Position numbers and translations under genes: made by a program. The notes under the pieces are model-generated. The model did no database searches, was not told the DNA's origin, and saw nothing but the letters and a program-made list of their open reading frames with translations. DNA of 14,488 nt from Selenomonadaceae bacterium. GTDB lineage: Bacteria; Bacillota; Negativicutes; Selenomonadales; Selenomonadaceae. The DNA lies in contig JAFXOC010000174.1 in assembly GCA_017529085.1 (NCBI GenBank), forward strand, positions 1 to 14,488, read 5' to 3'. Positions 11,992 to 14,488 of this stretch are shown here, one piece after another; position 1 is the first letter of the stretch; the number at the start of each line of letters is the position of its first letter.

Positions 11992-14488
11992 ATGGAGAAA
12001 AAATTTATCGTATGGGGAACAGGGCAAGAAGCAGATAAGCTCATGAAAAGGCTTTCTAAAATAAACTCGGTTTGCGAAGAAATTATGAGCGAAAAGGCTC
12101 TCGATGTTGCTTGGTTTTTAGATAGCAACATTGAAAAGACAAAACAGCTTTTTTACGAAAAAGAAGTAAAGCTGTCTAAAAGTTTCTCACAAAATAAAAA
12201 TCATACAATAATTGTGGCTGTGGCAAAAAATGAAGAAATATTGGAGGAATTGGAACAATGCGGATATAGCAGAAATAAAGAATACATGACTATTGATGAC
12301 TTTTATAAATGGTTGTGGGATAAATCGCGTTTGTTTTGGCGATTAGTTGAGGCTTTGGGTATAAACGATAACGATTTTCTGACGGCATTGCAAAAACATG
12401 ATTTGCCGGAAGATATAGCCGATAAATTCGACGAATTGCTTGATGAACTTCGTCTTGTTTGCGAAAAGTTAAAACGTATGAAGTGGCTTTCGTTTTTGCA
12501 TGAAGCCTTGGCTCAAACTATTTTTACGGTTAACTGCGATTGGTCGAACAGAGAAATTATAGGTAAGAAATTGCTTGATATTTTGGGTGTTTCGGGGTTT
12601 GTGGATTGTTTGGAGAGAATTTATAAGGATCATATAACGCTTGCTGCTAAGTGGATGCCGCAAAATGTCGTCAAAAAATCCAAACGTGCATTACCGCAAA
12701 CAATCGCTATGTATTATACCCGTTATTACAACGGCGGAGTAGAGAGAATGTTGTCGCGGATAATACCTTTGTTTATCCGGCATGGATATCGAGTAATTCT
12801 GTTTACGGATGAAATTAAAGAGGATATGGAATATCCATTGCCACAAGGAGTCGAGCGAGTAAAACTAGGATATGAGAATGGGCGTAAGGCAAGATGCGAG
12901 AAGTTGATTGAGACGTTAAAGCGTTTTGATGTAGATGTTTTTTGCGGTCATCAGTACGGTAGAAACGCTCTTTATGACATATTTTGCGTTCAACAGGTTG
13001 GAATTCCGTTTGTGTTGGAAATGCACAATAATTTTAGTTTTATTACGGATTTGTTGGGCGGCAATTCTTTGGAACTGGCTCGTAGGGTCGATGCGCTGGT
13101 TACATTATCCAAAACGGACGAAATGTTTTGGCGGTTGCAAGGCGCAAAGAGCGTATATGTTCCAAATCCGGTGGATGCGCCGGAGAAAGAAGATGTTACG
13201 CCAAAGCCGAACACTATTTTATGGTTGCAGAGAATAGAACAAAGGCAAAAGCAAGTGTTGGATTTGCCGGAGATTTTAAAGTACGTTATAGAACTAATTC
13301 CCGAAGCAAGATTGCAAATAGTGGGCGCTACCGATGATCCTGATTTAGAGGCTCGATTGCGCAAGATGTTCGACGAATTGGGACTTACTCAAAACGTAGA
13401 TTTTTTAGGATTTCACACGGACGTTGCGAAATATTATCGACAAGCTGCCGTTATGTTAATGACTTCCGCATTTGAAGGTTTCCCGATGACCATAGCCGAA
13501 AGTAAGCGATATGGAGTTCCGCTTGTTATGTATGAATTACCTTATCTTGAGCTTTTACGAGATGGTAAAGGATACGTCTCTGTGCCGCAACGAGATAAAA
13601 AAGCTATCGCAAAAGCGTTGGCGCGAGTGTTGAAGGATAGCGCATTACGAGAGAAATTATCTAAAGAAGCGAAAGAGAGCCTTTATAAGTTTTCTCAAAT
13701 TAATCTCATGTCAGAATGGGAAAAAGTTTGGTCAATCGCTGTTCGCGGAAAAGATGCCGTAACTTTGTCCGATGAAGAAAAAACTTTCAGCGAGATCGAA
13801 CGCTTATTGTTGCAACTTGCTCACAGAACGCAAATTGCCGGTATAAAAAAAGAGGAACGCAAAATGGAATACATAATTTACGGCGCAGGTCAAGGCGGGA
13901 AAGCTGTTTTTGAAAAATGGGAGGGGGTAAATAATGTATACTTCAAAGGTTTTTTCGATAGGGAAAAAACGGGGAATTATATGGGTTTGCCTATTATGCG
14001 TTATGAGGACGGAGATCGAAATATTCCGGTTCTTATCTCGTTGATGAGTCCTTTTCATGCGCTCGAAGTCTATAAGGATTTGCGAAAAGCCGGCTATACA
14101 AAGCTTTATTGGTATAGGGAAAATCCATACGCCGATGAAAGCGATTTTCAGGCGCAGGTGGAGGATATGCGAAATTGGGGAGACGCTGTATTATTGCAGG
14201 TCGAAATGCACCTTTCCGATAGATGCAACTTAAATTGTAGAGGCTGTACGCATTTTTCACCGTTGTTTCACGAAATGGGGTTTGATAAAGAAACAGCGTT
14301 GACAGATGTTCGAACTTTGGCGAGGAATGTATCGCATATTATGGATTTTTATTTCTTAGGCGGAGAACCTTTCTTAAACAAAGATATCGCATCGTATATT
14401 CGAGCTGTTCGCTCTATTTTGCCTCAGACGCGGCTGACGGTTGTCACCAACGGTTTGCTTATTCCGAAACTTCCCGATGAAGTGTTGA
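11992..14488 (+). CDS. Fusion protein: Rossmann-like module - GT4 glycosyltransferase - second Rossmann-like module - radical SAM (3' partial)
   Basis: The frame starts at ATG 11992 after GGAGG (11981-11985) and stays open for at least 832 codons, past the end of the window. Residues 1-100 form a module with 'FIVWGTGQEA' and 'TIIVAVAKN'. A helical stretch follows. From about residue 237 there is a GT-B family 4 transferase: 'YYNGGVERML', 'LEMHNNFSF', 'VPNPVDAP', 'ILWLQRIE', and the E-x7-E motif EGFPMTIAE (Glu495, Glu503). Residue 625 opens a second module, 'MEYIIYGAGQGG', and a radical SAM domain follows with CNLNCRGC (Cys745, 749, 752) and GGEP (790-793). AGAGGA at 13851-13856 sits eight bases before codon 625, so the second half may also be translated on its own or may once have been a separate gene. 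Substrates are unknown. Confidence 0.82.
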   Translation, partial: MEKKFIVWGTGQEADKLMKRLSKINSVCEEIMSEKALDVAWFLDSNIEKTKQLFYEKEVKLSKSFSQNKNHTIIVAVAKNEEILEELEQCGYSRNKEYMTIDDFYKWLWDKSRLFWRLVEALGINDNDFLTALQKHDLPEDIADKFDELLDELRLVCEKLKRMKWLSFLHEALAQTIFTVNCDWSNREIIGKKLLDILGVSGFVDCLERIYKDHITLAAKWMPQNVVKKSKRALPQTIAMYYTRYYNGGVERMLSRIIPLFIRHGYRVILFTDEIKEDMEYPLPQGVERVKLGYENGRKARCEKLIETLKRFDVDVFCGHQYGRNALYDIFCVQQVGIPFVLEMHNNFSFITDLLGGNSLELARRVDALVTLSKTDEMFWRLQGAKSVYVPNPVDAPEKEDVTPKPNTILWLQRIEQRQKQVLDLPEILKYVIELIPEARLQIVGATDDPDLEARLRKMFDELGLTQNVDFLGFHTDVAKYYRQAAVMLMTSAFEGFPMTIAESKRYGVPLVMYELPYLELLRDGKGYVSVPQRDKKAIAKALARVLKDSALREKLSKEAKESLYKFSQINLMSEWEKVWSIAVRGKDAVTLSDEEKTFSEIERLLLQLAHRTQIAGIKKEERKMEYIIYGAGQGGKAVFEKWEGVNNVYFKGFFDREKTGNYMGLPIMRYEDGDRNIPVLISLMSPFHALEVYKDLRKAGYTKLYWYRENPYADESDFQAQVEDMRNWGDAVLLQVEMHLSDRCNLNCRGCTHFSPLFHEMGFDKETALTDVRTLARNVSHIMDFYFLGGEPFLNKDIASYIRAVRSILPQTRLTVVTNGLLIPKLPDEVL
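13851..13856 (+). promoter_or_regulatory. Internal Shine-Dalgarno-like site before codon 625 of the fusion gene
   Basis: AGAGGA is placed eight bases before an in-frame ATG (13864) that begins a complete Rossmann-like module. This suggests an internal start that could yield a separate radical SAM protein alongside the fusion. Confidence 0.4.

Noticed and set aside
12935..13337. Short plus- and minus-strand open frames inside the GT4 region
   Set aside because: They are shadows of the long GT4-radical SAM frame, which has continuous conserved motifs across this interval.
13922..13926. GGGGG run in the fusion gene as a fourth switch
   Set aside because: Five G is too short to be a convincing slippage tract and the frame is intact on both sides.

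Overview
This window looks like the inside of a surface- or flagellar-glycan biosynthesis locus from a moderately AT-rich anaerobic bacterium. My best guess is a member of the Firmicutes, possibly a diderm Negativicute. The reasons are the GGAGG-type ribosome binding sites, the frequent GTG/TTG starts, a heptosyltransferase-like GT9 enzyme and an Rpn-type nuclease gene. I could not test this against a database, so the taxonomy is inference.

Layout. All genes except one are on the plus strand, closely packed. Region 1 (1-8269) holds a capsule-type glycosyltransferase-like protein (cut by the window start), a radical SAM enzyme, a UDP-glucuronate decarboxylase (UDP-xylose supply), two paralogous family-2 glycosyltransferases, a left-handed beta-helix acetyltransferase and an FkbM-type methyltransferase. 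Region 2 (about 8310-9246) is a minus-strand Rpn/PD-(D/E)XK nuclease gene with its own promoter and terminator; it looks like an insertion into the operon. Region 3 (9270-11853) holds a second SAM methyltransferase and a GT9 glycosyltransferase. Region 4 (11858-11963) is a short intergenic relic: a second copy of the Rpn promoter/start region followed directly by a minus-strand terminator. Region 5 (11992 to the end) is one very long uninterrupted frame that fuses a GT4 glycosyltransferase to a radical SAM domain and runs off the window.

Two patterns stand out. First, three genes carry long poly-G tracts inside the coding sequence: 9 G in the first radical SAM gene, 7 G in the acetyltransferase and 8 G in the Methyltransf_24-like gene. 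The 9-G gene reads through intact. The 7-G and 8-G genes are frameshifted exactly at the tract, and each would be restored by moving to 6 or 9 G. This is the signature of phase-variable contingency genes and would make glycan decoration switchable. Second, seven consecutive glycan genes carry a small Rossmann-like 'YGAG..G' module (eight copies in all) attached at the N- or C-terminus of unrelated catalytic domains, which suggests a shared ligand-sensing or docking function.

Taken together, the genes would supply UDP-xylose, assemble a glycan with several glycosyltransferases, and decorate it with acetyl, methyl and radical-SAM-dependent modifications, part of which is under slipped-strand control. 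No tRNA, rRNA or CRISPR array was seen.
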